Shown here in pieces: positions 34,260 through 48,765 of a stretch of DNA of 64,000 bases; position 1 is the stretch's first letter, and every line of letters starts with the position of its first letter. The notes beneath the pieces are model-generated. The model had not been told where the DNA came from. It searched no databases and was given only the letters and a program-made list of their open reading frames with translations. The stretch comes from Cordia subcordata (lineage: Eukaryota > Streptophyta > Magnoliopsida > Boraginales > Cordiaceae), in the NCBI GenBank assembly GCA_028554755.1, contig JAPTOF010000012.1, positions 6,539,501 to 6,603,500 of the forward strand, in the 5' to 3' direction. The translations under genes and the position numbers were made by a program.

Positions 34260-37200
34260 ATGGAGGAAGAATTTTCAGTTGATCCAGCCAAGCTACTTGA
34301 AGCTGCTAATGACTTTGCTTATCACCCCGGTAACATTTATTAAGAAAATAAAATTCATTATTAAGGAAACCCATGTGTCTATAAAACAATTATTATCATC
34401 ATTTTTATTCCGGGTGGTCGGTTATATGAATGTGACAATGTTATTGTTGTAGTTATGATGATAATGTTTAATTTTTTTGTTTTTTTTTTCAGGGGCTCAC
34501 TCTGATGCTTCCACGGAGGATTTTCTTAACCGCTTCCCTCTCCCTGCAATTATCAAGTATGATATATTGTTTATATGCTATAGCATTTTCATTTTGTTTT
34601 GTGTTATTGGATTGTTAATTTTCTTTTCTTTTCTTTTTTTGTTTAAATTAATTTTGTTTTTTTTTTCTGGGAGTAGAAAAATGTTGTACTAGGTGCACAG
34701 TGCTGTTGTTAGCATTTCAATTATCAAGTGTTATTTATACTCTGCATGCTATATGGTTATAAATTTTCTTGTTGTCATGTAAAGTGTAAATTCTTTCATT
34801 TTTTTAAAATTGAAAATAATATTTGGGAGGAAAAAAAAGGTGTTACTAAGTGCACAATTGGTGAGAAAGCTATTACTTTAACTACTGTGATATGTATTTT
34901 ATATTTTATACGATTTTTATTTTTATTTGTAATTGCATTGTCAATTATAATGGGTAATGTATAAGGTGGCATCCAGTGCAAAAGATGTATGCTCCGTTGT
35001 CAGGAAGTTTGCTAGGAAGACTTGAAGGGTTCAACCCCAGGAATTTACTTATATTAGATGCAAAATTTTGTTTGGGGTTAATCTGTGTGTAGTGCTCTGC
35101 AAACGAAGGCGGATTATCCGGGGTTAGAGAATGCCTTGGTTGATTGCTTGGAAAGGGTCTTCAGAACTAAATATGGAGCTTCTCTCATTCCACATTACAT
35201 GGTATTGTTCATTATACCTAATTTTGTTTTCTGCAAGATATCTATAGTTGTGTCACAAGTTTGAAGGGAATAAGAGTTGATAAAATTATGGAAAAGAAAT
35301 TCGCATTTTATTGAGTTCCATTACCTCCTCTTTCAAGTGCTGGACAAAAGCGGACCAGAGGACGTCTCTAGTTCTTGACGTGTTTAAGTTTACCGAAATG
35401 ATTTGTAGTATTCGGAAGTAATGTACTTGTCATAAGTGGAGAGCTTTGTGTTTGCATGTACACTTGGTATATATTGGTTCATTCATTAGTTAAAACATAT
35501 AGATGGAGATATAATCCTCTTCCTACTAATAGTTATGGATGTATGCAATTTTTTCATTCCGTATATGGATTATGTCTAATTTTTAGTTTTATATGTTCAG
35601 CCATTTGTGGTGGTTGGATTGGGGGCTGATTCACAGAAGGTTAGATGTTTAGCTTGTAAAACGGTGAGTGCCAATGTCTTGACTTTATAATACATCAATT
35701 ATGTTATTGATTTTTCTCAAGTTGTTAAAATCCTAAATATATTACTAGCAGATTGTTTCTCATTTTTTTGCTGGCTAATGTTCTATTATGTGACTATCAT
35801 TACTGAAAGGGTGATCTAGCTTGCAGCCTTTTAGGTAACCAATGCTCTGTATGGGTTGATTGACTGTGCCGTTGTGGTGTGTGATATTTTATCTACTTTT
35901 TCATAAATATTTGGTTGGAATGAATAATGTTAGATGATGCTACATCTATCTACTACATTTCATATTACATGCAGAAGCAAATGTTATAACTGGCCAGCAG
36001 CTGAATATTTGTGCAAGAAGTGGAATGGTAATGATGTTGATATCTTAACCATGGTCTTCGCATTGTTGGCAATATCGAGTCTAATGGAAGTGGTTTCTCT
36101 GGTTTAAAGTAACATGACAATGTTATGAATTTGGCCAAATAGAATGTCTGGTAATATTTTATTTCGAGTAAAAATCATGCTTTATGGATATGGAGTTGGG
36201 AGAGGCTGGAGGAATGATGGTTTGTTGCAAAATAACTAAACCATAAGCAACCAGCAAAAGAGAATATCAAACTGTGTCTTTAATTCTTGTGCTGTATGTT
36301 GTTTTCCTTCATTTGAATAGTCATGGAGTAATGGTTATTATGCATTTGAACTGGTATAGAATTTGTACTTTTTGAGTCAGTTGAACTATCCAGAACCAAA
36401 TTTGTGCAAAATTGGAAAAGTGGTTCTTAAACGTTTATTACCAAAGTTCGCAATCAAATTTAAGCAACTTTTAAATTTATTTGTTGAGATTTCATGTAAT
36501 GAATTGACAGTATTAGAACTATGGCAGGTTTCATGCCTTCTAGAAAGTACCGATCCAAGGACTGCTGCACAATTATTTCTTCAGCATGGTGTTTATCAAC
36601 TATTGCTTAATTGCCTCATTGATGGGTAGGCTGTTGAACATCTCTGTTATTCCACTTTATGATTTTGTAGGATATAGTTGGTTTATGTAAGACTTTACCT
36701 CAATTATTTCACTTCTTGGTCTTCATAAGATAGACAATTGGATTATGTAGACAAGTGGATGATATGCATGTGTAATACTCCTGAACAGTAAAATTGAATA
36801 ACTATATATGTTGTGATCTTTGATGTGCTGGCTTTTGCTTTTTGTTAGTCCATCCTATCATGTGATTGATTATGAAGTCATAGTTTTCCTTATTGTCTTT
36901 TTATTCTATATGTTTTCTTTCTCAGAAATGCTAAATATCAGCCTATTTTCACTACCCATTTACCATCTCCCCTATGTATGCTCAGGTTGGCATGTCATAA
37001 GAAGAGAGAGAAATTAAAAATTTTGTTATTTTGATAGGCTAACTTGGCATACACATAAGAAGTGGAAAATGGATGACGAAAATAGGGTGATATTTACCAA
37101 TACCCTCTCTTTCTAGCTATATTAACCATGAAATATAACTTCTGTGGCAGAAAATAGCCTAGTTACATACTTTTAAGTTGTTTTCCTGTTCGAGTCGTAT

Positions 37201-40200
37201 GCTTATTCTTACAGTCATTCTTTTCATTTGCATGTCTTTCCTTTAGGGATGAGCAAGTTGCAACTGCATCAATGGATGCAATTAAAAATTTGGCTAGCTC
37301 CAGTGAAGGCATTGTATGTAGCTCTCTGTTCCTTGATGTGCCTGGTCACTGAAATTAAGCCTCTGATGTTTGGGTAATCTTGTTCTTCTAATAAAGCACT
37401 GCTAATTTATTCTCTTATATTTTGCAGGGCATCATCTTTCCAGAAGGTGCCAATGAAGCTGCACACCTTGGAAATTTGGCAGAGAAATGTTCATCACTGG
37501 TATGGTACTTTTGTTGGTCAGTGTTCTGCAAGATTTAGACAGCATGGAATTTTTATCTGTCAAGGATTCTCTTGATTATGTTGCTTCTTATAGTACTGTT
37601 AGATAAGTATTTTGTAAAATTTTACCAGAATTAAATATTTATCTCTCTGATATTTTACCATTGAGAAGCTATACTTTTGCTAACATAGAATGGAGGAATC
37701 AGTGGGTATTTTGTTACTTTCTTTTTGGTTTCTATAGCCAAAAAGTGTTCCAGCATATATGTTTTGCTTCAAAGTGTTGTACCAATTGGTCAATGTCTTG
37801 CCGTGCAACAAAGCAAGGCTGGTTATACTTTTAAGCTGTGTATATAAACTAGGACCACATTCTGCTGTTTGTGCTCTCTGGTTTCTTATCCAAAGTTATA
37901 TTTCAGGGACGAGTTCGCATCCTAGCATTGATTGTGAAGCTGTTCTCTGTTTCTAGCTCTGTGGCATCAGTAGTGTGCAACTCAAATCTTCTTCATCTGT
38001 TGGAGGCAGAAGTTGGAAATACTAATGATACACTCGTTATTTTGAGTGTTTTGGAACTGTTTTATGAGGTTTGTGTCTGATTACTTATTTCTGGTATATT
38101 AGTCCCCACAGGTGCTATATCTGCCTGCTAACTGCAAGTTTTTCTAAGTGGGATGTTTGTTGGGTTATTAGCCGATGAAGTTATTGTTTCCATTAGATGT
38201 AATGCTACCATTGCTACTTTCAATTCCTCCTCCTCTCATTTTTGCTGGGTTGAGGTGATGAGCATATCTATTATTCCAAATAGTCGAGAAATATTGTAAT
38301 TGTAAGAGTAACTTCTAGGTAACAAGCATGGTCATACCTTCAATCAAAGTTACACGGGGGTGTTTCATTGTAAACATCTACAAGGTGATGACATTAATAG
38401 GATGCATGAGCTTCGGTCTTGCATTTTCTCTCAAGAAAGTCAATTGGGGTTAAATCTAGGGCACACTAAAGTTCTTAACCTTTCCATAACTTGTTTTCAC
38501 CTGTTTTTCTTCCTTGGTCACTTATATTCTCCACGAGAAAAGTCAATTATCTCTTATCTATGGATTCATTCTCATTTTAGTTTGTGATTAGAGAATACGG
38601 TTGTCCTACACTGATAAATCATGACTTCCTGGACCACCTTATCAGATAACCTGTTATTCCATGAACTGCCAATTACTTTTCAGGTTGGATGGGACCCCAC
38701 GTTTATTTTCATGGTACTGTAGCTGATCTTTGAGCTAGTCTTGCCCATCCATTCACAACCGATTATTATTTGGTGGCTGTCGATGATTCACCATATCACT
38801 CTCGCTTTCAGCTCTTTCAACTTCAAGAGCTGCTTCTTCCCACAGGCAAATGTTTTTGGAAGCTTGTTTTTGCTCATCCAATTCCGTTGAGCCCTTCCCA
38901 GAGAGAATACAATTTTCTTACATTAATAAGTCACAAGTTCCAAGAGTAGCCTATATAAGATCATGGTTACTTCAGCTGATGCCCATGTGGGTTTTAGGAC
39001 GGAACCTACGTTTATTGTCGGTTACAGTTTTTTTTTTTTTTCCCCAAGATGGCATTCGGACAAGCTGTCAAGAATTTTAATCTATTTCTCATTTTGGTGG
39101 GCGGTCATACTTTACTATTCAGGTGTTGATATTGAAAACATTAAAGTTCTTAACTCAGTTTCTAACAGATATAAAACCAGTCTTAATAGCTATTAATTGT
39201 CCTTCTCAGTCATTGTTTGACTGCAAAATCAATAAAATATCTTATAAATCAGACTATTGAAGATTGTATTCAACAATACGGGAGTTAAAGTATCTGAAAG
39301 TTAAGTCTCTTGAAATCCCTATGTTGAATACCTTCTGAAGGCGTTTTCTGAATAATGTAGTCCTGAAAACACGAGATTGTATCATTAGCATTCAGTCAAC
39401 TGGCCTCTAGATATGAATATATTGAGAATGACCTGTCTGCTAACTGAAGCTTTATTATGATAACTACACTCATGTAATGTACTAGGATAGGTCTAGCTTT
39501 TTACAAGTCTTAAGCTGATATTAACTGAACAAAAACTTGCTAGTTCTATTTTACATTTTGTTTTTCTTCCTCATCTGATTTGTGCTCCTTGCTTGCTGGC
39601 CATTTCATCATAGTGAATGTTATTTCCTTGCCTATTGTCTTGTTTAATGGTTTTCGTTGCTGCTTCTTTTCTTGGGATTAGTTCTGGATTATTACTGACT
39701 GGTTTCTTTTCTTATGTGCTCCATAAATCAAGTTGGCAGAAGTTCCACACAGCACAAAGTACTTGTCAGGAACTACAATTCTTCAATTACTTGGTTCTAT
39801 AATCAGGTCATATTTGACATAGCCTATATGGATTAATCTCTGTCTCTTTCTTGCTCTTGTTAATTTTTGTGGGTAATACTGAGTTATGGTTGTCTGTGTT
39901 GAATTTTGAACAGCAATGCATCTACTGAATCAATTTTAAGATCAAGAGCAATGATGATAACTGGGAGGCTTCTTTCCAAGGAGAATGCTTTTGCATTTAT
40001 CGACGAGAACAGTATGATAGAGATCTTTTTAATTTTGTTGCAGCTCTATGGCATATGATACTTGAGCAATGTTTTCAAATGCTGGATGATCTTGTATCAG
40101 TTTCTGTGAGAAACCATGGCTCTTATCAAGGATTGGCTGCTGAGAATTTTAAGTCTAGTGTGTGTTGTTAAGATCATAACCAATTCATCACCTGAATATG

Positions 40201-43200
40201 ACGGTGTTGGATCTTCTATAGGAGCATTTGAATAGTTTACTGTGTTATCACTTGGTTCATGCAGCTGTGGACATCTAAAGATGCTCCAGATATGTTTTCC
40301 ACTTTTGCTTTGCTTGTTGGTCTAAATATGGGAACAGTTGGATCTTCTATAAACAAAGACATCTGGAGTATTTAGCCCTTAAATGTACCCAAAATTTTAC
40401 AAAATATTGACTAAGGACCCAAGGAGTATTATAAATTAAAATCACTGGTTCAATTCATAACATAGTTTGGTATAGACAAAATTTTAGTGCCAAAACGACA
40501 GAAGACCATCACTTTCATGTATGTTCACAGAGGTAATATGTTGTCATTACTCATTGATAATGCTGAGCATGTTCATATCATGTAGCTAAATGCATATGTT
40601 AATGAAACATAAAATATACCAGACAAGATAATTGCTTTTTTGTCATGTTTAAAAGCTTTTTCTGCAATCTTATTTGAATAACTACTTCGTTATAATACTG
40701 TTTGGGGGCACTTACACCACTATCATTCATTTATTTTGGTTGCTTGAGTGGTTAACTAATAGCATAATTCTTCTCTCTTGCATTGCAGGTTTTAGAACTA
40801 TAGTTTCTGCAATTGATAAAAGGTTTGGGTTCCTGGAAAGTCATGATGCAGATGAATGCGAATGTGCACTCGAAGCATTGGGTCAAATTGGGTCATGTAA
40901 GAAAACATTTGTTGCTTTATTCTTATGGACCGAAGCCGCATAGTATGAGAATTCAGTCTTATTCTAAGATTCTTCTAATAATATAAAATGATCTCGACTT
41001 GGTTAAACTTTTACTTCCTCTATAATCATGGCACCCCTAGTAATGGGAACAGAATTAAGCAAACCATGTTGTTAGAATCCAAATGATGTAAGGATGACCT
41101 TGGTACTTTTCCCAGTGCACAAGAGTTGCTTGTATGAGTATTTTATGTCCAATAATGTGTAAAAGTGGGAAACAAATTGTTATATTGTAAAATTCATAAA
41201 TTTGGAAAGAAAAGTTAATCTGTCAACTCAAAACTTGTGTGCACAAAGTTAATTATAAATTACCCTAGCTTCCTTAAGGATTCTACTGTGGATAAATTGA
41301 GAATAGGAACTGTCCTGTCATTTACATAAGGATGTCTAAAGCTGTTTTAGTCTTCTCCTTGTGCTTGAGTGGGTGAAAGATGCTTAGCTGTCTATAGTTA
41401 ATTGTAGTTACAAAGAAAGGAAGAGACTAGGTTTCCCTGGGAGCAGCATCTGTTAAGTCCATGGTGGTTCCAGACTTCCTTATTACTGTGATAGTAAACG
41501 TCATGGCTCTGCTTTGCTTTATCATTTACAAAACCAATTTCATTCTAACAGACATGCTAGTCAAAATTATAATAAAAACTTATGAATCAATTACCATTCT
41601 CTTTGAGGACCCCTTTTTAGTCTGTATCAAGCTTTCAACGTTAAGGTTCTATTTGTCATTGGGCATCTGAATGTTGTAATGTATTTCTTCTGGCAATCTT
41701 TATCTTGTTCGGTCATGAGACTGCAGCAAAACATGGAGCTGCACTGCTTCTCTCAAGTTCGTCCCTTGCTGCGAGGCATGTTGTTGATGCTGCCCTTGAT
41801 CGTCAACAGCATAATATACAACTGGTGAGCATAACTTATGTCATGATCTTATAGTCTTGTTTCTATGCTAATAACTCTTCGTATGTTAAACCTGACACTC
41901 TTTCAACACTAGCTTTTTCTCATGTTTCATCACAGTTGTTAGTTCTGTTTTTGCTTCTTATATATAGGGCTTGCATAAAACATTCATTTTGTTTTACATG
42001 TGCCTGTTCTTGTTATCATTTCTGCCACTTTGAATGTGAAAACTTGTTATTAAATAGATGAAGTTGAGAGATATTTCTGAATTTAGTTCGTGTCATCAAA
42101 CAAAGGAAAGCTTTCAGAAGATTGTTTCAATAATGCTTGATGTTTGGAAATGTGGCAACATATTTCAGAAAGTAAGATTCTTTTGATAATGCTTAGTGTT
42201 TGGATATGTGGAGAAACACTATAAGTAAGTACAGAGACTGATGTTCATTATGTCTTTGGGACAAAATTAGATTATTTTTCCATGACAGCCTTCTCAGAGA
42301 GGAGAAAGGTTTGTCATGAATTTACCATCTTCCAGATTACTTTTCCCCCAAAAAAAAAAAAAAACTTCCAGATTAATACTTGATCCAGTTTCCAGGCGTA
42401 GAAGAAAAACATTCTTAGATCTTAGGTTAGATGCCCATATAATGATGCTATCCTCAAGCAGTACATCTCGCATTAGATAAAATTTGGAGAACTGGAGGGT
42501 CTTATAAGGCATATTTTTTGGCAATTCCTGATTAAAGTTTGTATTGCTAGTCTCTTCACTATTTGCTGATTTTTATTTTCTCTGTTAACTAAGGGGACTT
42601 CCATCCTCTTATCACATGCGCAATGAATTTGTTCACCTCCCTTCTTTGTTATTTTATTTTTATTTTTTTTATTTTGTAGTGCATGTATGGGGGGTGGGAT
42701 GGAGGTAGGATCTTCTTAGTAATCATCAGGGACTAAAAAATGAAGTCAATTTTTAATTTTGTATCTTTATTGTAACTAATATACTGGCTTTGTATGTGTA
42801 AGCAAATATCTGCCTGCACCTGAATATAAATGTTTTGTGATAGAAGTACTCATAGGCATTTGGTCCCATCTGGTGCTTACATATCCTGTATCTCTAATTG
42901 ACTTCCGACGTGGTGCTATTTTGTTTTCCAGATTTTGACATGTCGACATGTCTATATTCTACTCAGAATGTTATGTAATATGAAAATGCAGGCTGCATTG
43001 CATGCTCTTGGCAACATTGTTGGTGAAACTCGAACTGAAAATGATGTAATTCTGAATAGTGATGCAGAAGAAAACCTTAGACGCTTGATCTATGAAAAGG
43101 CATCCAAGACGTCAAAGTTGACACCATCAGTAAGCAGTTTCCTTTCCTTTTTCCTTGTAATATTCTGATTTGAGATTTATTTGATTTTAGAGGACTGGGA

Positions 43201-45770
43201 AAACAACGAATAAGAATGCACTTTTAATATGTTTGGCACTCAATCTTGTGGCTTCCCAAATTCTTATGAAAATTACTTCTGTTTGAGTTACTTGTTACTT
43301 CTCTTTGCTGTTACCCTAAAGAAATTTCTTATTATTAATCTGGCAGGGAGAAATCCTATCAATTCTCAAACAGGGTTCTGAAACTCGTCTGGCGGTGAGA
43401 ATACGAAATTTTCTTTGTTATTGAAATATTGTTTATGAGCTTGCTTAACCTGTTTGTAAGCATAAACAAGTCCAAAATCCTATAGGTGAAACTGTGTTCC
43501 GTGATTTCTTTTTAGTTTCAGTGAATTGTTGTGTTTAAAGATGTCCATTTTCCCATTCCTCATTTCATGGGCCCAGTTCTCATCAGTGTATGCTGGAAGC
43601 CTTTTCGCTTAACACACGGTAAATGAAACATTGCTTCATTGATCTGTTCTGACCTCAGTGAAAGCCAAAATCCTTTTATTCATATCTGCCCTTGGGCGTG
43701 CTTTTCCAGCTCTGTATAGAGGAATCTAAGGAAGCTAAGTGAACTATGGAAGTTAAACTGCAGTGTGTTCTTGTGGATTTTTCAGATGACAAAATTCTGT
43801 GGTTGGAAGGAAGAAATAGTTTTATCACTTATCTTAAATAGTATCATGCACCCATATAATAGGTCTTAGGTACAAAGGTAAATAGGTGTTATCATCATTT
43901 TGGTTGTTTTTTGAGTAATTAGCAAGTTTTACATCTAGAAACGGAGTATAATTGACATCTTGAAGTGATTCCCTCAATCCATCAAGCAAAATGGTGGTGT
44001 CACCTGTGTCACATTCTAATGTCATCTCTTTGTTGCTTATTGTGGAGAATGAAAAGGAGACTACAGTTCTGTTTCTACTACTGGATCTTGAGTTTGTCAT
44101 TCAATCTGATACAATTTATGCGACTATCTAGACTCTGTGACTCTCATCAAGTATGTTATTATGCTCATGAAAAGTGAAAATTGAGCTTACCCCCTTGAAA
44201 AAGAAGGAAAATTGAGATTTGCAGATTCCATAAAACCCCACTGACAAAGGAAAAGACTTTTATGCTGCTGGAAGGCTGTATCATGATGAGGGCTTGAAGT
44301 AGGCACACAGTAAACTTCACAAACGGCACTAACTGGCAACCCCTTGTGGTTTCTCGTTTCGCTTTTATTTTAAATGAAAATCTTCATGCTACTTTTTGGT
44401 GTTTGCAGGGTTATAGGGTAATAACAGGGTTAGTGGCACGATCTTGGTTCCTGATGGAAATTTTATCAAGACAAGAGATCATAGATGTAGTTACTGACAC
44501 ATACATAGAGACTAAGAAGATAGGTCTGTGGTTGTATTATTCTTTTCTGTTCATATTACCAATTTCTTTCATGTGCATCCAACAGGTACCACAATTGAAA
44601 TTTCAATTGAATTTCCACCTCCTTTTTGTAATTTGATAAATGTTTCAGGTATGGAAACTAGACATAGATGTTGTCAGGCAATCTACAAGGCATTCACGTC
44701 TTCTAGTAAAGCAATCAGTGACCCTGCTTTTGCTGGGATGGCTACAAAGGTGCGATTCCTTGTTTCAAATGGCATTATTGTATTGAGAAAGTTTTTTGCT
44801 GCATGTGTTTATGTATAATCTATTTATATGTTCACCAAACCAAATCTTATCAGTTAGTTATATTTAGAATTGTCTCATAGTTCCTTCTACAAAAGCTCTA
44901 GTTTTAGGGTTTTCATCTAACTCCTCATAAGTCCTTTTCTGTCCCTCTTGTAATCTATAACCTTTGTACCTTTGTATCTCTGTACCCTCACGCCTTTTAA
45001 TTAGGTGTTTCCACTTGATGCTTCCTGACATGTTCAGACTATTAATTGTTTATGTGTCCTCTTGTCCTCAAATGGCACCAGCCCGTACTTCATTTCTAAT
45101 ACTGTCTGATATTGTCGCACATTCATTTCAACATTCTTGTCTCTGTCTCGGCCACTCACGTATCCTGATTTTGTTGGCATGTTAATGTCCAGCACTCATG
45201 CAAAATGCAAAGCTGGTCAATGGCTATCTTATAATACTCATGAGCGTCTATGTATTTGTCCGTCTATTAAATATTTATTTATTTATGTTTATGCCGTCTA
45301 TGAGTACTTTGTGTCACTAACCTGCCTTTGGAGCTTAATGCGCAAATATGCTAGGGATACAAGAGAATGGATGGTCATGCCTTTACTTGTTTGTATGCAA
45401 AAAAAGATATTCTACTTATCAGACAGTTAACGTACCACCCTTATTGAAAAAAGAAATACATGAACAAGTGAAGATTATATGACATGATTGTTGAATGATG
45501 TGACAGTCTCACCAAACCCAACTAGTGGGGGAGCAAAAGTTTAGTGATTAAGGTGATCTTTATTAGTTTATTCAACGCATAGTGTTCTACACTTTGGAAC
45601 CTCTTCTACTTGTTACTTGAATCAATTGCATGTTAGCTTTAGCTCCTTATCATTCTTATGAGTTGTAATCGATCTTTCTGCAGCTTGAAGAAGCTATCAG
45701 GAGAGGTCCTTTCCTGGGGAGAAAACACATTGAAGCTCGACCTGTTGTAATAACGGCTGACAGATTCTGA
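34260..45770 (+). CDS. PSMD5: PSMD5-like proteasome-assembly ARM-repeat protein
   Basis: Seventeen exons: 34,260-34,329; 34,493-34,556; 35,093-35,201; 35,601-35,663; 36,528-36,625; 37,247-37,313; 37,428-37,499; 37,907-38,068; 39,733-39,806; 39,914-40,011; 40,789-40,896; 41,727-41,824; 42,992-43,129; 43,347-43,394; 44,409-44,523; 44,649-44,749; 45,684-45,770. They total 1,572 nt and 523 residues, in frame throughout, with GT-AG borders. The protein starts MEEEFSVDPAKLLEAANDFA and is helical-repeat throughout, with family-typical stretches ADSQKVRCLACKT, DGDEQVATASMDAIK, LRSRAMMITGRLLSKENAF and an end RRGPFLGRKHIEARP. In animals PSMD5/S5b is a chaperone of the 19S regulatory-particle base and is not in the finished proteasome; the same role in plants is inferred. 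Length fits the family. Confidence 0.93.
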
Positions 45771-45970
45771 TCTATACTCCTCGAAAAAAATGTCTCGTTT
45801 GTTGTGCTTTCTGGCTGACAAACTAGATGAAAAATGGTAAGACTGACAGATCGAACTGCATAATGCTTGATAAGACAATCCTTGCATACTCTCATGTAAA
45901 TGGTTGTAGTTAGTTTGGAACAACTGCGGAACATTGTGTTGTACTTATGCTGCAATATACTGATGCTGCT

Positions 45971-46082
45971 GCATGTTTTCTTGCTTTTTGTGTTTGTATA
46001 TTGTGATTGTAGCCAGACCTCTCAACGCATGTTTTCTTGCTTTTTGTGTTTGTATATTATGATTGTAGCCAGATCTCTCGAC
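45971..46082 (+). repeat. 56-bp tandem repeat, two copies
   Basis: GCATGTTTTCTTGCTTTTTG starts both units (45,971 and 46,027). They differ at only a few positions. The repeat begins about 200 bases after the PSMD5-like stop, probably in or just beyond the 3' UTR. Confidence 0.9.
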
Positions 46083-46465
46083 AAGTCTATCAAATTTGTT
46101 GAAGCGTGGGCTTTTGCTAAGTTGTGGTTTCATAATATTTTAGTGTTACGAGTGATTATTTGGAGATTAAATAACTGCATTATCACTTAACTAGCGTTGG
46201 TGTTGCAGCTTCAATTTCGTTCTTTTATTTTTTTCAATTTAAAATCCATTTTAAGTAGTCATTTTTTCAGAAATAATCGTCTTTTCAAGAATGGGTGTTA
46301 AATCTATTTCATGTCCAAAGTTTGGTCGTTCTAGGAGGGGATTTTTCAATCTCGTAAGAAAAATCTCAAATTATAAATTGACAACGCCCCACACAATATA
46401 TATTATACATATTGAATTATACGAGTGATTTCAGAAGTTGCCAGTTTTCTGCTATAAAATTTAAC

Positions 46466-46610
46466 TTTGGATTGGCTTTTTCAAAAGTTTTCTTTTTTTT
46501 GGTAACTTTTGATGAAAAAGTAGTTATTTTTGGAGAAGTTAAAATTTTTAGCTTCGGGAAAAACATTAAAATTTGAGCTTTCTGCTTTTAGAGTTTAATT
46601 TTTTTTGATA
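46466..46610. mobile_element. Partial MITE-like sequence
   Basis: TTTGGATTGGCTTTTTCAAA is the same terminal motif as in the elements near 48.5 and 50.1 kb. The following T/A-rich core has GTTAAAATTTTTAGCTT, also shared with the 60.3-kb element. A matching right end was not clear. Confidence 0.4.
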
Positions 46611-47099
46611 TCCTGTTAAGTTCTTATTATTCAAAGAATATGTTTTGTTTTTGCCCCCCAAGGAGTCAATCCAAGCGGACTGTCAAAAGCTTCACAAAGA
46701 AGGATTCAAGTTATGAGACGGTATTCCGGGTTCTGGTTTGTTATACATAATTTCTCTAAATCAGTGTTTATCTCCTAGTTTTGTAAATAAAAAATCATCT
46801 TTAATAAGATTATAATAAATTTGATTTAAGACTTTAAATTTCCTGGTGTGGTAATATTTTAATTTTTATATTATATATTTTAACTTTGTAGTGGTGTGGC
46901 ATAAGTTTAAGCATAAAAAATAACAAATCCATATTCAATTGCCTCATTTAATCGTTCAAGATAATTAACGAGCATACGTGTATCATAATTAACTACTTTA
47001 GGATTACATTTTCGCGATTGATGGAGCACCCCAACTAACAGCTTATTTGGGTAAGCACGCAAAATAAAAATTGATCTCGCAATACTTATAAACACGCAA

Positions 47100-47510
47100 A
47101 ATAAGTATAGTCAAAGGAAATGGGTGATGATTCTTGGTGAATTTGGGCATTGTATCAAATAAGGCTGCGAATGTGAGAGCATTGATTGAGGGGCTTCGAA
47201 TGGTGGAAGTTAGTGGGTGGAGGGATGTGGAGATTGAATTAGACGCAGAAAAAAATTGACTAACTAGATTGGTGGAATCTCGAAATCACGTGGGATACTT
47301 TTATTTATGATCGGGGAGTGTAAAAGAAGAATGGTAGGAAGGAATGACATATCTTTAAAGCATGTTTACCGTGAAGTTAGCCATAATTGAATTGCTAATT
47401 ATAGGTTATGTTGTTCTTTGGAATCACATTGCTTGGAGCAACCACCTCATGAGCTCCGCGTTATGTTAGACGAAGATCTTAGAGGCATTAGTTTATAGAG
47501 ATTGATTGTA
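47100..47510 (+). pseudogene. RNase H-like (RVT_3) remnant of a retroelement
   Basis: The plus strand reads NVRALIEGLRMVEVSGWRDV followed by EIELDAE, then LEQPPHELRVMLDEDLRGIS at about 47,430-47,495. These are the Ala/Glu-rich core and the end typical of RNase H-like domains in plant LINE-type sequences. Several stops interrupt it. Confidence 0.65.
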
Positions 47511-48340
47511 ATATAATTAGCTTGGCCTTCAAAGGGAAAAAAAAAAAAAGTACAATCAAATATCTCTTACTCGTATTCTTTACATTTGCTAGTGAGAAGA
47601 TAAACATAAAAGAAAAAGAGCCATAAGTAAAAAAAGAAACAGAAAAAGAATCAGAGAAGAAAAATAAACACACAACAAAAAGAAAAAGAAAAAACTCATC
47701 AACTTATGGGAATTGAGGAACAAAAAGTTATAAGCAAGGCTAATAAAAGTGTTCCAAATATATACATAAACAAACTCCCAGCAGAAAATAAAAAGAAAAA
47801 ACTTGGTCAACATTAGGGATACCTTTGAAAATTACCTCCTGTCTTTAGAATGGAAGCTTAACTTGGTGTAAGCCGTGATGTGCATTGTTTGATTTTGCCT
47901 TTGTAATATTTTTTTTTTTTAAGTGAAATAAAAAACTTATTTGTCCCAAAAAAAAAAAAAAAAAAAGAAAAACTTGGTCAACATGACAATTTGACATAAA
48001 GTAATAGGTATATATATCGTAAACTATTTGTACTTGACTTTTGGTTCTCTCCTTTGATTTGGTGCCCCAAAATGGCAAGAATCAAAATAAATTTCCAACT
48101 TTTAACCCCAAACAAGATTTCCAAATTTATACCACCCGCCAAATGGTCCCACCACCTATTTTCAGCAGCCTTTAAAGAAAGAAGTTGACATGAAAAATTG
48201 AAGTCTTCCCTCCTAGACGTTAAGTCAAAAGAACTCAAAAACACCTCTTTAACAAAGTCTGAAACAACAAAAATATTTTGAACCAAAAAAGAAATGACAG
48301 ACTTCAAAAATCATCCCTCCAAAACACAGTATTGAGCCCT
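47511..48340. other. Gene-free stretch
   Basis: Only A-rich runs (for example 47,539-47,550 and 47,948-47,966) and low-complexity ORFs are present. The right part is probably upstream DNA of the small gene at 48,766. Confidence 0.5.
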
Positions 48341-48344
48341 TACC

Positions 48345-48352
48345 TATAAATA
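48345..48352 (+). promoter_or_regulatory. Candidate TATA box of the KEN-box gene
   Basis: TATAAATA in a C-rich context (TACCTATAAATACCTCACC). It lies about 410 bases before the ATG at 48,766, with a MITE in between. Confidence 0.6.
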
Positions 48353-48479
48353 CCTCACCGAAGCAACACACAGTATGCTTAATTGGTCACTACTCACCAC
48401 TCATCTTCTTTTTTAGATTTTTCGTTTTCAATCCAATTTCTGTCCTTGAGTAGTCTCGATTATTTAAATGACACGAGGC

Positions 48480-48709
48480 CTATTTGGATTGGCTTTTATT
48501 TTAGGAAAAAAAATATATATATATATATATATTTTGAAAAAGTTATATTAAATTTATAATAATTATTTGATTTGGTTTTTAAAAAAGTTAAAATTTTAAA
48601 AAAACTCAAATTCAATTTTTTTTAGAAGTAAAAATTTTTAATTTTTAAAAAAATTATTTTTTAAAAATTATTAAAAAAACGTTTTTAAAAAAAGCCAATC
48701 CAAACGAAC
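48480..48709. mobile_element. MITE in the 5' leader of the KEN-box gene
   Basis: The ends are inverted copies of TTTGGATTGGCTTTT (left 48,483-48,497, right about 48,689-48,704), around an A/T-rich core that is itself largely an inverted repeat. About 230 bp. It resembles hAT- or Mutator-type MITEs; a target duplication was not certain. Confidence 0.65.
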
Positions 48710-48765
48710 ACTCGCTCATCTCTAGCCACGACTCATTTGCATCTAAGGACGACTTCGCTTTTCTT

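Noticed and set aside
36363..36629. Continuous 88-codon ORF crossing the acceptor of PSMD5-like exon 5
   Set aside because: Only 36,528-36,625 matches the family and fits the flanking phases. The upstream part is intron that happens to be open.
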